Shown: positions 1 to 7,944, numbered from the stretch's first letter. The stretch: 33,091 nucleotides of DNA from Oceanobacillus massiliensis str. N'diop (GCF_000285495.1 NZ_HE610982.1:1-33091); one strand, 5' to 3'. Made by a program: numbers and translations. The notes: generated by a model not told the origin, from the sequence alone.

Positions 1-228
1 TACATCATCCCAACCGTTTTGAGTCCAATAAAGACACCTTTCATCCACCACAGCTCCATTCTCTAACAAAAGTTTAGTAGCATGATAGAATCCAAAATAA
101 CATCCGATTTGTAAAGGGGTTTGCCCAAACCGATTCTTTACATTAATTTCTATTTCTTGTTCAGCAAGCAGCTTTTTAATTGCGTCTAAATTGTTCCTAT
201 ACACCGCTTTGTGCAAAGAGTCTTCCAT
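1..228 (-). CDS. Ankyrin-repeat protein, N-terminal part (runs off the left edge)
   Basis: Only the first 76 codons are in the window; the frame is open to the left edge. The start ATG at 228 follows a strong GGAGGGT ribosome binding site. The peptide begins MEDSLHKAVYRNNLDAIKKL and continues with FGQTPLQIGCYFGFYHATKLLLENGA, cut here into pieces: the A-V-x-x-N-x-L-D-A-I-K-K-L-L helix pair and the G-Q-T-P-L-x-I-x-x-x-x-G turn are the ankyrin pattern. Small cytoplasmic ankyrin proteins of this sort usually act in protein binding; no substrate can be inferred. No signal peptide is visible. This frame is too short at the window edge to show its full length. Confidence 0.75.
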   Translation of the reverse strand, partial: MEDSLHKAVYRNNLDAIKKLLAEQEIEINVKNRFGQTPLQIGCYFGFYHATKLLLENGAVVDERCLYWTQNGWDDV

Positions 229-486
229 TGATCATACCCTCCGATACTGCTAAACCTTTATTCAATCCTTTTATTTTCTATAAAAGACTGCATAAATCCT
301 TCAAATTAAATAAGTCTACATAAGAAATTACCAATGGTTTATGATTCGTTGACCATCCTTAAAATACTTTAGGTTTCTTGCTAATACATTGTTTGATGAG
401 AGCATGAACCTATAAATTAGGACTCAATCAGGGACAAGGATATGGCAAAGTAACATATGCTAACACATGGGCAAGGTCTGTGCCTA

Positions 487-1737
487 CTACGCCTTCTTAT
501 TAGGCGATACTTTTCTTCTATACCACACCGGTTGTTTAAAAAGCACATCCACCGGTCTTACTGCCAACCGAAATTTCTTTCTACAAATATTTTGTGCACC
601 ATTAACTTCACGATGAATTTCTGTTTTTTGAACAGAACAAATAAATCTTCTTCCATTAGAAAAATGCCTTCCTCCACAGAATGGGCAATCCTGTGAGGTA
701 TAACTTTCTGAAACAAAGTGATTTTTGATTCCATTCAATTTACATTTATACTCTAGTTTTTCTTTTAATTCACCATAGGACCATATAGAGAGTTGTTGTC
801 TTCTTGTTCTATTTTTTCTCTTTCTTGGATCTCTTTTCGTTCCTTTTTCAATTCCTGTTGGGTCACCAATTACTAGATCAGATACCTTTTCCTTAATTAA
901 AAAGTCAATAGCTTCTTTCGTAGACTTATGAATCAAATAGTCAATTTGATGTCTTGATTTAGTCTTTATTCTTTGACAGGCTTGACTATACACCTCCCAT
1001 TTTTTTGTACCCTTTTTACATCTACTCATTTTCTTCGACAATTCTGCTAATGCTTTTGCACGATATTGTTTAATAGCACGGATTGCTCTACCTGAAATTA
1101 TTAACGCCTTATCTTCAGTTCCTATTGCCAAGCTATGAATTTCACCTAAATCACATCCAGCAGGTTTAAAAACCATATTAATCTTCTTTTCTGATACTTC
1201 AACAACATAATGAAACCAATAATATCCGTTTTTATAAACAATCTCTCCATATGAAATATTTGAAATATCTTCTTGTGCCAAATTAGGTATTTCAATGTAA
1301 TCATTCAGTTTTTTTACTTTTTTATTGCATGTTAGTAGTAAGTCTTTTACATCCATCTCGTACCTATAATGCTTTAAAATAATTTTTTGCTTACTTACAA
1401 CCATACCCGCCCTCTTATACGGTATTGTGTAGAATCTTTTCCCCTTCCACGAATACTTTGCCCTAATATCTCCACTCTTTCTCCTTCTTAAAGTAGCCAT
1501 TCGGTTTACATTGTATTTTGCCACAATTGCTTGTACGGTGTGACAATGTAGTTCATAAACCTGCTTAGTCATTTTTTCCAAATCGGATTTTGGTATCCAA
1601 AGTTTAAAAATACGATAATAATCATTTCCATATTGAACAATATCTGACCAGACTCTACCTACCTCCATCTGTTTAGTCTTCAATTTAGTGTAGATGTCTT
1701 TATCATATGGAATTTGAAATCTATGTGTCAATTTCAT
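487..1737 (-). CDS. tnpB: IS200/IS605-family TnpB-like RNA-guided nuclease, C-terminus damaged
   Basis: A 416-residue TnpB-type (OrfB) protein. Visible landmarks are the RuvC-I aspartate in GCDLGEIHSLAIG, a VIGDPTGIEKG segment at the RuvC-II position (a GDPxG form found in part of the family instead of the usual E-x-L), and a C-terminal zinc-finger/RuvC-III stretch SQDCPFCGG...FICSVQKTEIHREVNGAQN. The family normally has a second C-x-C(G) pair and H-R-D; here the second cysteine is lost and the last catalytic Asp is Glu. The track begins with TTG at 1740, but the ATG at 1737 is better spaced from GGAGG. No tnpA lies beside it. The last codons form a small hairpin (490-506), as expected where a guide (omega/re) RNA overlaps the gene end. 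Activity is doubtful. Confidence 0.85.
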   Translation of the reverse strand: MKLTHRFQIPYDKDIYTKLKTKQMEVGRVWSDIVQYGNDYYRIFKLWIPKSDLEKMTKQVYELHCHTVQAIVAKYNVNRMATLRRRKSGDIRAKYSWKGKRFYTIPYKRAGMVVSKQKIILKHYRYEMDVKDLLLTCNKKVKKLNDYIEIPNLAQEDISNISYGEIVYKNGYYWFHYVVEVSEKKINMVFKPAGCDLGEIHSLAIGTEDKALIISGRAIRAIKQYRAKALAELSKKMSRCKKGTKKWEVYSQACQRIKTKSRHQIDYLIHKSTKEAIDFLIKEKVSDLVIGDPTGIEKGTKRDPRKRKNRTRRQQLSIWSYGELKEKLEYKCKLNGIKNHFVSESYTSQDCPFCGGRHFSNGRRFICSVQKTEIHREVNGAQNICRKKFRLAVRPVDVLFKQPVWYRRKVSPNKKA

Positions 1738-1914
1738 CAAGTCACCTCCAGTAGCTCAAAATTGAACTTCTTGGAATTTAATATGACTTACTTCACTCCT
1801 ATATATGCAAGGTTTTATGATAAGGCAATATTTACCAGGGGTTTCTTCTGATATTTTACGTAAAATAAATGGTTAGCTATTAACTATAGGCAATGGTATT
1901 TCTATACCGTCAAA

Positions 1915-2545
1915 TCTATTTTCCTCTTTCTTTCTATACCTCTTATTTCTACTATATTGTCCTGTCTTTTAGTCCTTACCCCCATCAAACCCTTGCTGCC
2001 CCTGGCTTATTCCCTCCTTCCTCTTCTTTCCGTCCCTCTTCATTCTGTTATATAGTTCTTCCCCAAAACTCCCATTTTCGCCCTCTTTTTCCCGTTCTGT
2101 CCTGCATAGAATGTTCTGACAATGTTAAAAAGATGCTCCCGGAATGGAGAGAAGAATTAGGAGAAAGAAAAAGTGTTGAAATACTATTGGAAAACAATTG
2201 AAAATGACATAGAAATCTTTCGGATTTATACACTTGAGATATCGACTGGATTGGATATTGAAGAATGAATAAGGGATGGCTGAAACCTTATTGGATAAGG
2301 GATTTAGGCGATATTGGACAAAGAAAAAGAACTGGATCCGCTATGGAATCCAGCTCGAACTTTTACTCATTTTTGAGTAAAACAAACCAAATTGAATGAT
2401 TATTGAAAGACCATCCGAATACATACTGGTTCGCCCGCTGCTTCTCTCGATCCTTTACTATTCGGATACCAACTATTTAGCAGTGGACACCGACATTATA
2501 GCAGAGGGAAGAGGATTTTAGCAGGTAGATACCGGATTATGGGGT
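1915..2545. repeat. Dispersed intergenic repeat, copy A
   Basis: A non-coding stretch of about 630 bases that aligns by eye, with gaps, to 17515-18130 in the same orientation. Shared blocks include TTCTACTATAT near 1945, AGTTCTTCCCCAAA at 2054, AACAATTGAAAA near 2194, GCCCGCTGCT near 2434, GGATACCAACTAT at 2464 and TAGCAGAGGGAAGAGGA near 2499. It contains two adjoining related sub-units, 2464-2483 and 2484-2504 (minus-strand pattern CTGCT-A/T-rich-GT-C/T-GGT). Several hairpins occur, including TTTTACTC...GAGTAAAA at 2361-2382. Open frames inside it are not conserved in the other copy. Its function is unknown. Confidence 0.7.
2320..2353 (-). terminator. Terminator-like hairpin inside repeat copy A
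   Basis: On the minus strand CTGGATTCC pairs with GGATCCAG (one bulged T, loop ATAGC; 2332-2353), followed by TTCTTTTTCTTT. It would end transcripts coming from the lipoprotein gene at 2723-3382, after an untranslated 3' tail of about 370 bases. Confidence 0.55.
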
Positions 2546-2627
2546 AAGGCACATTCAATTATATCTGATTCCTTAATCCAGCCTTCTATATGGATTCTAA
2601 ACCTCAACAGTCTTAAACCATAATTTA

Positions 2628-2661
2628 GGGAAGTCTGCCAAATATACAGTCTTCCCTTTTT
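2628..2661 (+). terminator. Plus-strand terminator-like hairpin with no gene upstream
   Basis: GGGAAGTCTG (2628-2637) pairs with CAGTCTTCCC (2647-2656), one T-T mismatch, loop of nine, followed directly by TTTTTCTC on the + strand. On the minus strand the hairpin is not followed by a T run. No + strand gene precedes it, so it may end a non-coding transcript from the repeat region. Confidence 0.5.
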
Positions 2662-2722
2662 CTCAAAAGTGGACATTTTTATCCAATTTCTCATAAAATG
2701 GTTTACGAGTTAAAAATAATTT

Positions 2723-3382
2723 TTATCCATGCCATGAACCAGTTCTCTTGTCTACGGTTACATATGGATAGTTATCTTTTTCACCTGTATATGGCAAACT
2801 GTTTGTATAAATCCATACAGTATCACCTTGGTCAATTATCGTTTCTATTTCTTCATCGTAAGAGCTGTTATTCCAGTTTTCTAAAAATAGTTCTTTCCAA
2901 TTATCTTTAATGGGTGCATGAACTGAAAGATAGTTAGCTTGTTCAAATAATGTTCCTTCTTCACCGTTATTCATTTCCTTATATTCCTCGATAACATTCC
3001 AAATCTCCTCAGCGGTTAAATTATCATAAAAATTCTCAGCCCAATTAACCCCCTTTGCATAAACATAATCAGAACTACCCATGTACTCATCAAATATGAA
3101 TATCCTCAAGGTATCCTTTAAAAGTTCCATTTCTTCGGAAGAGACACTATCTGGTTGAGTCTTTATGAGTTTTTCATTACTATTGCTAGATTCTTGTTCT
3201 TTGGGTACAGGCTCAATGATTTCTTCTAAGTATTCCTTTCCAGAAATCCCTATATCCCTTGAAGTATTTTCTTTTATTGGCTCATCGACACTGTTAGAGA
3301 CAACTGATTGTGAATCAGACGAACACCCAAATAATAGTCCAATAAAAAGAAATAAGATTCCAATCATATGTAGATAGCTCAT
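2723..3382 (-). CDS. Putative lipoprotein of unknown function
   Basis: A 219-residue protein with a lipoprotein signal peptide: hydrophobic MSYLHMIGILFLFIGLLFGC with a lipobox L-F-G-C, so Cys20 would be lipidated and the protein anchored on the outer face of the membrane. The next ~60 residues are Ser/Glu/Asn-rich and probably an unstructured tether. The rest is acidic, with short aromatic motifs (WAENFYDNLTAEEIW, ENWNNSSYDEEIETIIDQGD) and ends YPYVTVDKRTGSWHG, a V-D-x-x-T-G ending common in small secreted Bacillus proteins. I do not recognise the family. The start ATG at 3382 follows AGGAGATGG. It lies between two repeat copies and is not in an operon. Confidence 0.7.
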   Translation of the reverse strand: MSYLHMIGILFLFIGLLFGCSSDSQSVVSNSVDEPIKENTSRDIGISGKEYLEEIIEPVPKEQESSNSNEKLIKTQPDSVSSEEMELLKDTLRIFIFDEYMGSSDYVYAKGVNWAENFYDNLTAEEIWNVIEEYKEMNNGEEGTLFEQANYLSVHAPIKDNWKELFLENWNNSSYDEEIETIIDQGDTVWIYTNSLPYTGEKDNYPYVTVDKRTGSWHG

Positions 3383-3533
3383 TTTACCATCTCCTGATGT
3401 TTAGTTAATATTACCTTTACCTTTAATTAACAGTATAACATTAAAGCATTTGCGTCATCACCATCACCACTTCTCTACTTTTATCTTTTACACCTGTGGA
3501 TGAAGACATGATTTTCTGATAAGATATACGGAA

Positions 3534-3588
3534 GACTCCGTGCTAGTAACACGAAGTCCCCGGTAGTTTTCTCGAAGCGAGAGGCTAC
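3534..3588. other. Two adjacent stable hairpins in a gene-free stretch
   Basis: In the 407-base gap 3383-3790. Hairpin 1 (3534-3558): GACT-C-CGTG / CACG-A-AGTC, loop CTAGTAA. Hairpin 2 (3563-3588): GTAG-TTTTCTCG / CGAGAGG-CTAC, loop AAG. They are only four bases apart. Neither is followed by a T run on either strand, so they are not plain terminators. On the minus strand they lie ~150-200 bases upstream of the lipoprotein start. Confidence 0.4.
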
Positions 3589-3619
3589 TCAATTACAAGT
3601 TTTGTATAAAGAAACCATG

Positions 3620-3780
3620 TAACTTCATATTGTATAGAATACTTCGACATTGTAACTAAATTCTTTCCGGAACAGAGGGATGAAAAGTGAAGGAAAACTG
3701 ATAAGGTCCTATTGTTTAAGGGATTGGGAGAATGTTTAACGAAAAGGAAAAGGCTGAATCACTATTGGATTCAGCCTGAG
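3620..3780. repeat. Dispersed intergenic repeat, partial copy C
   Basis: The block TTGTATAGAATACTTCGACA... CATTGTAACTAAATTCTT (near 3632-3663) matches TTGTATAGAATATTCCGCCA... CATTGTAACTAAGTTCTT in copy B (near 17693-17727) and, more weakly, 2104-2126 in copy A. As with the other copies it lies directly 3' of a minus-strand gene and includes that gene's terminator. The remainder of the repeat is missing or too diverged to see. Confidence 0.6.
3744..3777 (-). terminator. Terminator of the arsenic operon (after the CoA-disulfide reductase gene)
   Basis: A perfect 10-base-pair stem, AGGCTGAATC (3751-3760) with GATTCAGCCT (3768-3777), sits 13 bases past the stop at 3791. On the minus strand it is followed by TTTCCTTTTC. 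This is the only strong stop signal after the seven-gene ars operon. Confidence 0.8.
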
Positions 3781-3790
3781 CTTGTATTGG

Positions 3791-5437
3791 TTATTTATTC
3801 CCCTTTTTAAAGCTCTGATAATTCTTATTTCCACCTGAGAGATTAAATACCTCTTTGAAACCCATATTGGTTAATACATTTTGTGCTGCATTACCAGTTA
3901 CACCTTTATTACAGTATGTGACTGTAGGTAAATTAGGGTTTAATTTTTTACCCTCCGAACGTAATTCGGCTAGTGGAATATTAATTGCTCCATCTACATT
4001 TGATACTTCATATTGCTTCGTTGCTCGTGTATCAATGATTTGGAACTTCTCCCCGTTTTCAATTTTATCTGTTAATTCTTGTGGGGTAATCAGTCTATTT
4101 TTCTTATCTATTGCGTTTTGTAATGCCATTCCAGTATACATTACTGGATCTTTTGTTGTACTAAATGGTGGTGCATATGCTAAATCTAAATGGAATAAAT
4201 CTTCCGCCTTTGCTTTAAATGAAATTGCTGTTACGAATACGTCAATACGCTTATCGACACCATCTTCACCAACAATTTGTACACCGAGGATTCGGCTTGT
4301 TTTTCTATCTGCAATCGCCTTAATTACTAATTCTTTTCCACCAAGATATTCTGCTCTTGCTGGTTTAATATTGTGGAGAACTTCAGTATCAAAACCTTCG
4401 TCCAATGCTTCTTTTTCGCTTAAACCAGTATATCCGACAGCTAAATTAAATACTCGTAAAATTCCAGTTCCTAGGATTCCTCTGTGTTCTAAGTCGCCAC
4501 CTGTAATGACATCTCCAGCGATACGTCCCATTTTATTTGCAGTAGAACCTAATGGACGATAGATTGGCTTACCTGTAATTATTGAAAAACTTTCCGCCAC
4601 ATCTCCAACGGCATAAATATCAGAAAGATTGGTTTGCATTCTACTGTTTACTTTAATGGCTCCAGATGCCCCAAGTTCAATACCAATCTTTTCAGCTAGT
4701 TTGGTATTAGGTTTCACACCCGTTGCTAAAATCACCATATCGGTATCAATAACTTTTCCATTTTTCGTTTCTACTGTTTGTTCGGAAATTTTACTTGCTT
4801 CTTCATTCAATAATAAGTCTACACCACTATCTCTTAAATGTTCTTCCACTCTAAATGCCATATCTTTATCTAAGTGGGGCATAATTTGATTACTTCGCTG
4901 AACAATCGTCACTTCTAATCCTTTAAGCGTTAATTGCTCTGCCATTTCAAGACCAATAAATCCAGCTCCAATAATAGTTACCTTTTTCGGGTTATTTGTT
5001 CCCATGAAATTATTAATTGCTGCCGTATTTTGAATGTTACGCACATGAAAAACATGATCCATATCAACACCTACGATTTTTGGAGTAATTGGTGTTGCCC
5101 CTGTTGCAAATACTAACGTGTCATAGTGATCTTCTTTTGTTTCATTGGTATCTAAATTTTTAACAGTTACACTTTTCTTGTCTGGGTCAATCGTAGTAAC
5201 CTCATGACGTGTATGAATATCAACGTTGTAACGTACCTTAAACCATTCTGCACTTCTAGGTGTTAATGTCTCTAGCTCATCCACTTCTCCACCTAAAAAG
5301 TAGGGGATTCCACATATTGAGTAAGAAATATCATAGTCCGCATTATATAAGATGATTTCAGCATTTTCATCATTTCTTCGTGCTTTAGCAGCTACTGAAG
5401 TACCGGCTGCAACAGAGCCAATAATGATTATTTTCAT
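3791..5437 (-). CDS. cdr: CoA-disulfide reductase with C-terminal rhodanese domain
   Basis: A 548-residue FAD/NAD(P)H flavoprotein. The N-terminus MKIIIIGSVAAGTSVAAKAR is the FAD Rossmann motif; Cys42 in SYSICGIPYFLGG is the single active-site cysteine of CoA-disulfide reductases, which use a Cys-S-S-CoA centre. A second nucleotide motif (VTIIGAGFIGLEMAEQL) binds NAD(P)H. The last ~100 residues form a rhodanese domain with loop cysteine Cys509 in TYCNKGVTG. The fused form is known in Bacillus. The family reduces CoA disulfide or persulfides and handles sulfane sulfur. The ATG at 5437 follows GGAGG; only 57 bases separate it from the HesB-like gene, and a terminator follows. As the last gene of an ars operon it may keep low-molecular-weight thiols reduced during arsenic stress (inference). 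Confidence 0.9.
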   Translation of the reverse strand: MKIIIIGSVAAGTSVAAKARRNDENAEIILYNADYDISYSICGIPYFLGGEVDELETLTPRSAEWFKVRYNVDIHTRHEVTTIDPDKKSVTVKNLDTNETKEDHYDTLVFATGATPITPKIVGVDMDHVFHVRNIQNTAAINNFMGTNNPKKVTIIGAGFIGLEMAEQLTLKGLEVTIVQRSNQIMPHLDKDMAFRVEEHLRDSGVDLLLNEEASKISEQTVETKNGKVIDTDMVILATGVKPNTKLAEKIGIELGASGAIKVNSRMQTNLSDIYAVGDVAESFSIITGKPIYRPLGSTANKMGRIAGDVITGGDLEHRGILGTGILRVFNLAVGYTGLSEKEALDEGFDTEVLHNIKPARAEYLGGKELVIKAIADRKTSRILGVQIVGEDGVDKRIDVFVTAISFKAKAEDLFHLDLAYAPPFSTTKDPVMYTGMALQNAIDKKNRLITPQELTDKIENGEKFQIIDTRATKQYEVSNVDGAINIPLAELRSEGKKLNPNLPTVTYCNKGVTGNAAQNVLTNMGFKEVFNLSGGNKNYQSFKKGNK

Positions 5438-5494
5438 ATACTTATTTCCTCCAATAATTAACCGAAATTTCTGAGATGTAAACTTAATTAAATA

Positions 5495-5776
5495 TTAGCA
5501 GCATTGGTCCATTCCTAGTAAAGCAAATTGTGATCCATTCGGAGCTTCATCATCATCTAATGTTAATCCCTCTACTGTATCTTTTACATCCTTATCAATA
5601 GCTACTTTTATTCCATCAATTTCCTCAACAATATCGTTTTCTTCTGGTGCATCTAATGAAATTCCTAATTGTGGTCCACAACATCCGGAACCCATAGAAT
5701 AAAAACGAATTCCCTCAGCACCTTTTTCCTCAAAAATTACTTGTAATTTAGTTTTAGCCTTTTCTGTTATATTCAT
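5495..5776 (-). CDS. HesB/IscA-like (A-type carrier fold) protein in the ars operon
   Basis: A 93-residue protein of the HesB/IscA/YadR class: short sequence starting MNITEKAKTKLQVIFEEKG, with LGISLD and a glycine/asparagine turn near the end. Classical A-type Fe-S carriers have one Cys near residue 35 and a C-G-C near the end. This one instead has a vicinal pair Cys32-Cys33 in SGCCGPQLG and another at the very end, Cys92-Cys93 in GMDQCC. That resembles As(III)-binding dithiols more than a standard cluster site. It begins 19 bases after arsA, with ribosome binding site AGGAGAG, and precedes cdr. Its role may be Fe-S handling or arsenic binding; only the fold call is secure. Confidence 0.8.
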   Translation of the reverse strand: MNITEKAKTKLQVIFEEKGAEGIRFYSMGSGCCGPQLGISLDAPEENDIVEEIDGIKVAIDKDVKDTVEGLTLDDDEAPNGSQFALLGMDQCC

Positions 5777-5795
5777 GTTAAATCTCTCCTAGTAT

Positions 5796-7571
5796 TTATG
5801 ATCGAACAAGTTCTTTCAAATTGTCGTAACCGATTTTTACCTTCTTCATCCAAGGAATAAGTGCAGCGTTATCTGCTAGTTCTTCTTTTACTTTTATAAT
5901 CCATTGTTTTTCACTAACCGCACGTGCTTTTAAAACTGTATCCGTTGTTCCAGAGGCATATAAACTCCGATTTACTATCCACCACGTTGGAGTAATATCT
6001 GCACGTTTTAAGTCATCTTGTAAACGAGTCGCTTCAATAACTGGAGTTGCTTCTGGTAAGGTTACAATAACAAGTCCTGTTTCTTCTGGGTTTCGAAGTC
6101 GTGGCAATAACTTTCTTACACTTTCTGGTATCTCCCCCGTCGATCTGCTCATTTCTTTATGATAAGCCTCAGTTGAATCTAATAACAGTAATGTATGACC
6201 TGTTGGTGCAGTATCAATCACCACAATTTCCTTTTCAGACCTTTCTATCACATCAGCAAATGCACGAAATACAGCTATCTCCTCTGTACATGGTGATTCG
6301 AGATCTTCTTGCAAATATGCAAGTTCTTCCTCATTTAGATTTCCAGCAGAAGAAATGACTTCGCTCTTATATTTTTCAACTTCCAATTCTGGATTAATGC
6401 TACTAATTGATAAGTCACCGTTTATGACATTGTTTTTGAACATATAATCGAGGTGTGCTGCGGGATCAGTTGTTGTTAAATGAACTTTATGTCCTTTTTC
6501 CGTCAGTCCAACAGCGATAGCAGCAGCAACTGAAGTTTTGCCGACTCCTCCTTTTCCCATCGTAAAGATAACACGGGTATTCTTAGAGGAAAAATCATCA
6601 ATAACATCTTTCAATTTAGGTAACGGAGCTACATTCGCATTATTACTTTTTTCATCTTCCACTTCACCAAATGGATTATCACTTACTAATTGACGTAAGT
6701 TCTTAATTCCTGTTAATGAATAAGAGACATATGGTAAAGATAATGTTTTGATTTGCTTTAACTCTTCTGGTATTTGATTTAAAGCATGCTGTTGACCTTC
6801 AAAAAAGGCTGTTGATATTTCATCTTCTGGATCATGTGACTGAAGTAGCCCATTAATAACAAGCATTTGATTTTGAATACCAATATCTCGTAATTCCAAA
6901 GATGCACGGTTTGCTTCAATTAAAGTAGATTCCTCCGGCCTTCCAACTAATATAAGTGTTGTTTTTTCTGGATTTGAAAGGGATCGAACAGCTTTTTGGT
7001 ACATATCCTTCTTGTCTCCAAGACCCGATAACGGGCCTAAGCAAGATGCTCCATGTGTACTTTCATCCAAATAACCAGTCCATGCAGTAGGTAATGATAA
7101 CAAACGAAGAGTATGACCAGTTGGTGCTGTATCAAATAACACATGATCATATTCATTGAAAATCTGGTCATCACTAAGTAGATGAGAGAATTCATCGAAT
7201 GCCGCAATTTCCACTGTACAAGCACCTGAAAGCTGTTCCTCCATTTGACTTACAACTGATTCCGGCAATTTATCTCGATACGGTCCCACTGTTTTTTCCC
7301 GGTAAGCTCTTGCAGCTTCTTCTGGATCAATATTACTTGCATATAAATTTTTGACACTAGGAATTTCAACTGGTTCACGGTTTAATTCTATTCCAAATAC
7401 ATCTTGCAAATTAGAGGCCGGATCAGTACTAACCAGCAGTACTTTCTTTCCCTGATCAGCAAGTGCCACTGCGGTTGCACAAGCTACGGATGTTTTACCA
7501 ACCCCACCTTTTCCAGTAAAGAATAAATATGGTGTTTCAACTTGATTCTTTGGTTTATATAGTGAATACAT
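5796..7571 (-). CDS. arsA: ArsA, arsenite-stimulated pump-driving ATPase
   Basis: A 591-residue duplicated ATPase that energises ArsB. Each half has a P-loop (GKGGVGKTS at 20-28 and 339-347) and the DTAPTGHT signature (147-154 and 453-460). The three As(III)/Sb(III) cysteines are present: Cys118 (GACTVEIAAF), Cys177 (ASCLGPLSG) and Cys428 (SPCTEEIAVF). I start it at ATG 7571 (MYSLYKPKN), eight codons into the longest frame, because AAAGGAGGAAC lies just upstream of that codon. This leaves a 16-base gap from arsD. Length is normal for the family. It is cytoplasmic, docks on ArsB, and receives As(III) from ArsD. Confidence 0.95.
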   Translation of the reverse strand: MYSLYKPKNQVETPYLFFTGKGGVGKTSVACATAVALADQGKKVLLVSTDPASNLQDVFGIELNREPVEIPSVKNLYASNIDPEEAARAYREKTVGPYRDKLPESVVSQMEEQLSGACTVEIAAFDEFSHLLSDDQIFNEYDHVLFDTAPTGHTLRLLSLPTAWTGYLDESTHGASCLGPLSGLGDKKDMYQKAVRSLSNPEKTTLILVGRPEESTLIEANRASLELRDIGIQNQMLVINGLLQSHDPEDEISTAFFEGQQHALNQIPEELKQIKTLSLPYVSYSLTGIKNLRQLVSDNPFGEVEDEKSNNANVAPLPKLKDVIDDFSSKNTRVIFTMGKGGVGKTSVAAAIAVGLTEKGHKVHLTTTDPAAHLDYMFKNNVINGDLSISSINPELEVEKYKSEVISSAGNLNEEELAYLQEDLESPCTEEIAVFRAFADVIERSEKEIVVIDTAPTGHTLLLLDSTEAYHKEMSRSTGEIPESVRKLLPRLRNPEETGLVIVTLPEATPVIEATRLQDDLKRADITPTWWIVNRSLYASGTTDTVLKARAVSEKQWIIKVKEELADNAALIPWMKKVKIGYDNLKELVRS

Positions 7572-7587
7572 GAGAGTTCCTCCTTTG

Positions 7588-7944
7588 TTAGTCAAGTTTT
7601 ACTGAAACCCGAACACGAGGCTTTTGCGTTAATTCATCCTCTTTTACTTGAAGCCACTCTGCAAATTCCTCATTTGATGGATATTCACCTATTTTTACGA
7701 CTTCTCTATCTAAAAGTATAATAGGAAGTGCATCTACCCCTTTTTCTTGGAGTACTTGATTTACAGTTTCATTATCAGCAAAGGCGGCAGGGTCATTTGC
7801 CAAGTTAAAGCGTTTAATATCTACACCCTTTTGTTCTAATGAATATACAGTTGATGCAACTCTAGTTAAATCAGGGTCAACACTTGGACCACAAACACCT
7901 GTTGAACAACACATTGCTGGATCAAAAATTTCTACCTTTTTCAT
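7588..7944 (-). CDS. arsD: ArsD, arsenic metallochaperone
   Basis: A 118-residue protein that hands As(III) to ArsA and can act as a weak trans-regulator. The N-terminal metal site is intact: vicinal Cys pair and a third Cys in DPAMCCSTGVCGPSVD (Cys12, Cys13, Cys18 in family numbering). The later vicinal pairs of the long E. coli plasmid form are absent, as in many Gram-positive versions. The frame begins TTG-ATG; I use the ATG at 7944, which is nine bases from AAGGAG, though the TTG at 7947 is also possible. arsC ends 94 bases upstream, the largest gap in the operon, but no terminator is evident there. Confidence 0.93.
   Translation of the reverse strand: MKKVEIFDPAMCCSTGVCGPSVDPDLTRVASTVYSLEQKGVDIKRFNLANDPAAFADNETVNQVLQEKGVDALPIILLDREVVKIGEYPSNEEFAEWLQVKEDELTQKPRVRVSVKLD

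Noticed and set aside
1893-2233. Open frames 1893-2201 (+) and 2048-2233 (-)
   Set aside because: They lie inside repeat copy A, have no ribosome binding site at sensible spacing, and the equivalent sequence in copy B does not keep either frame.
2698-2910. Open frame 2698-2910 (+)
   Set aside because: Antisense to the end of the lipoprotein gene, with no ribosome binding site; a shadow.
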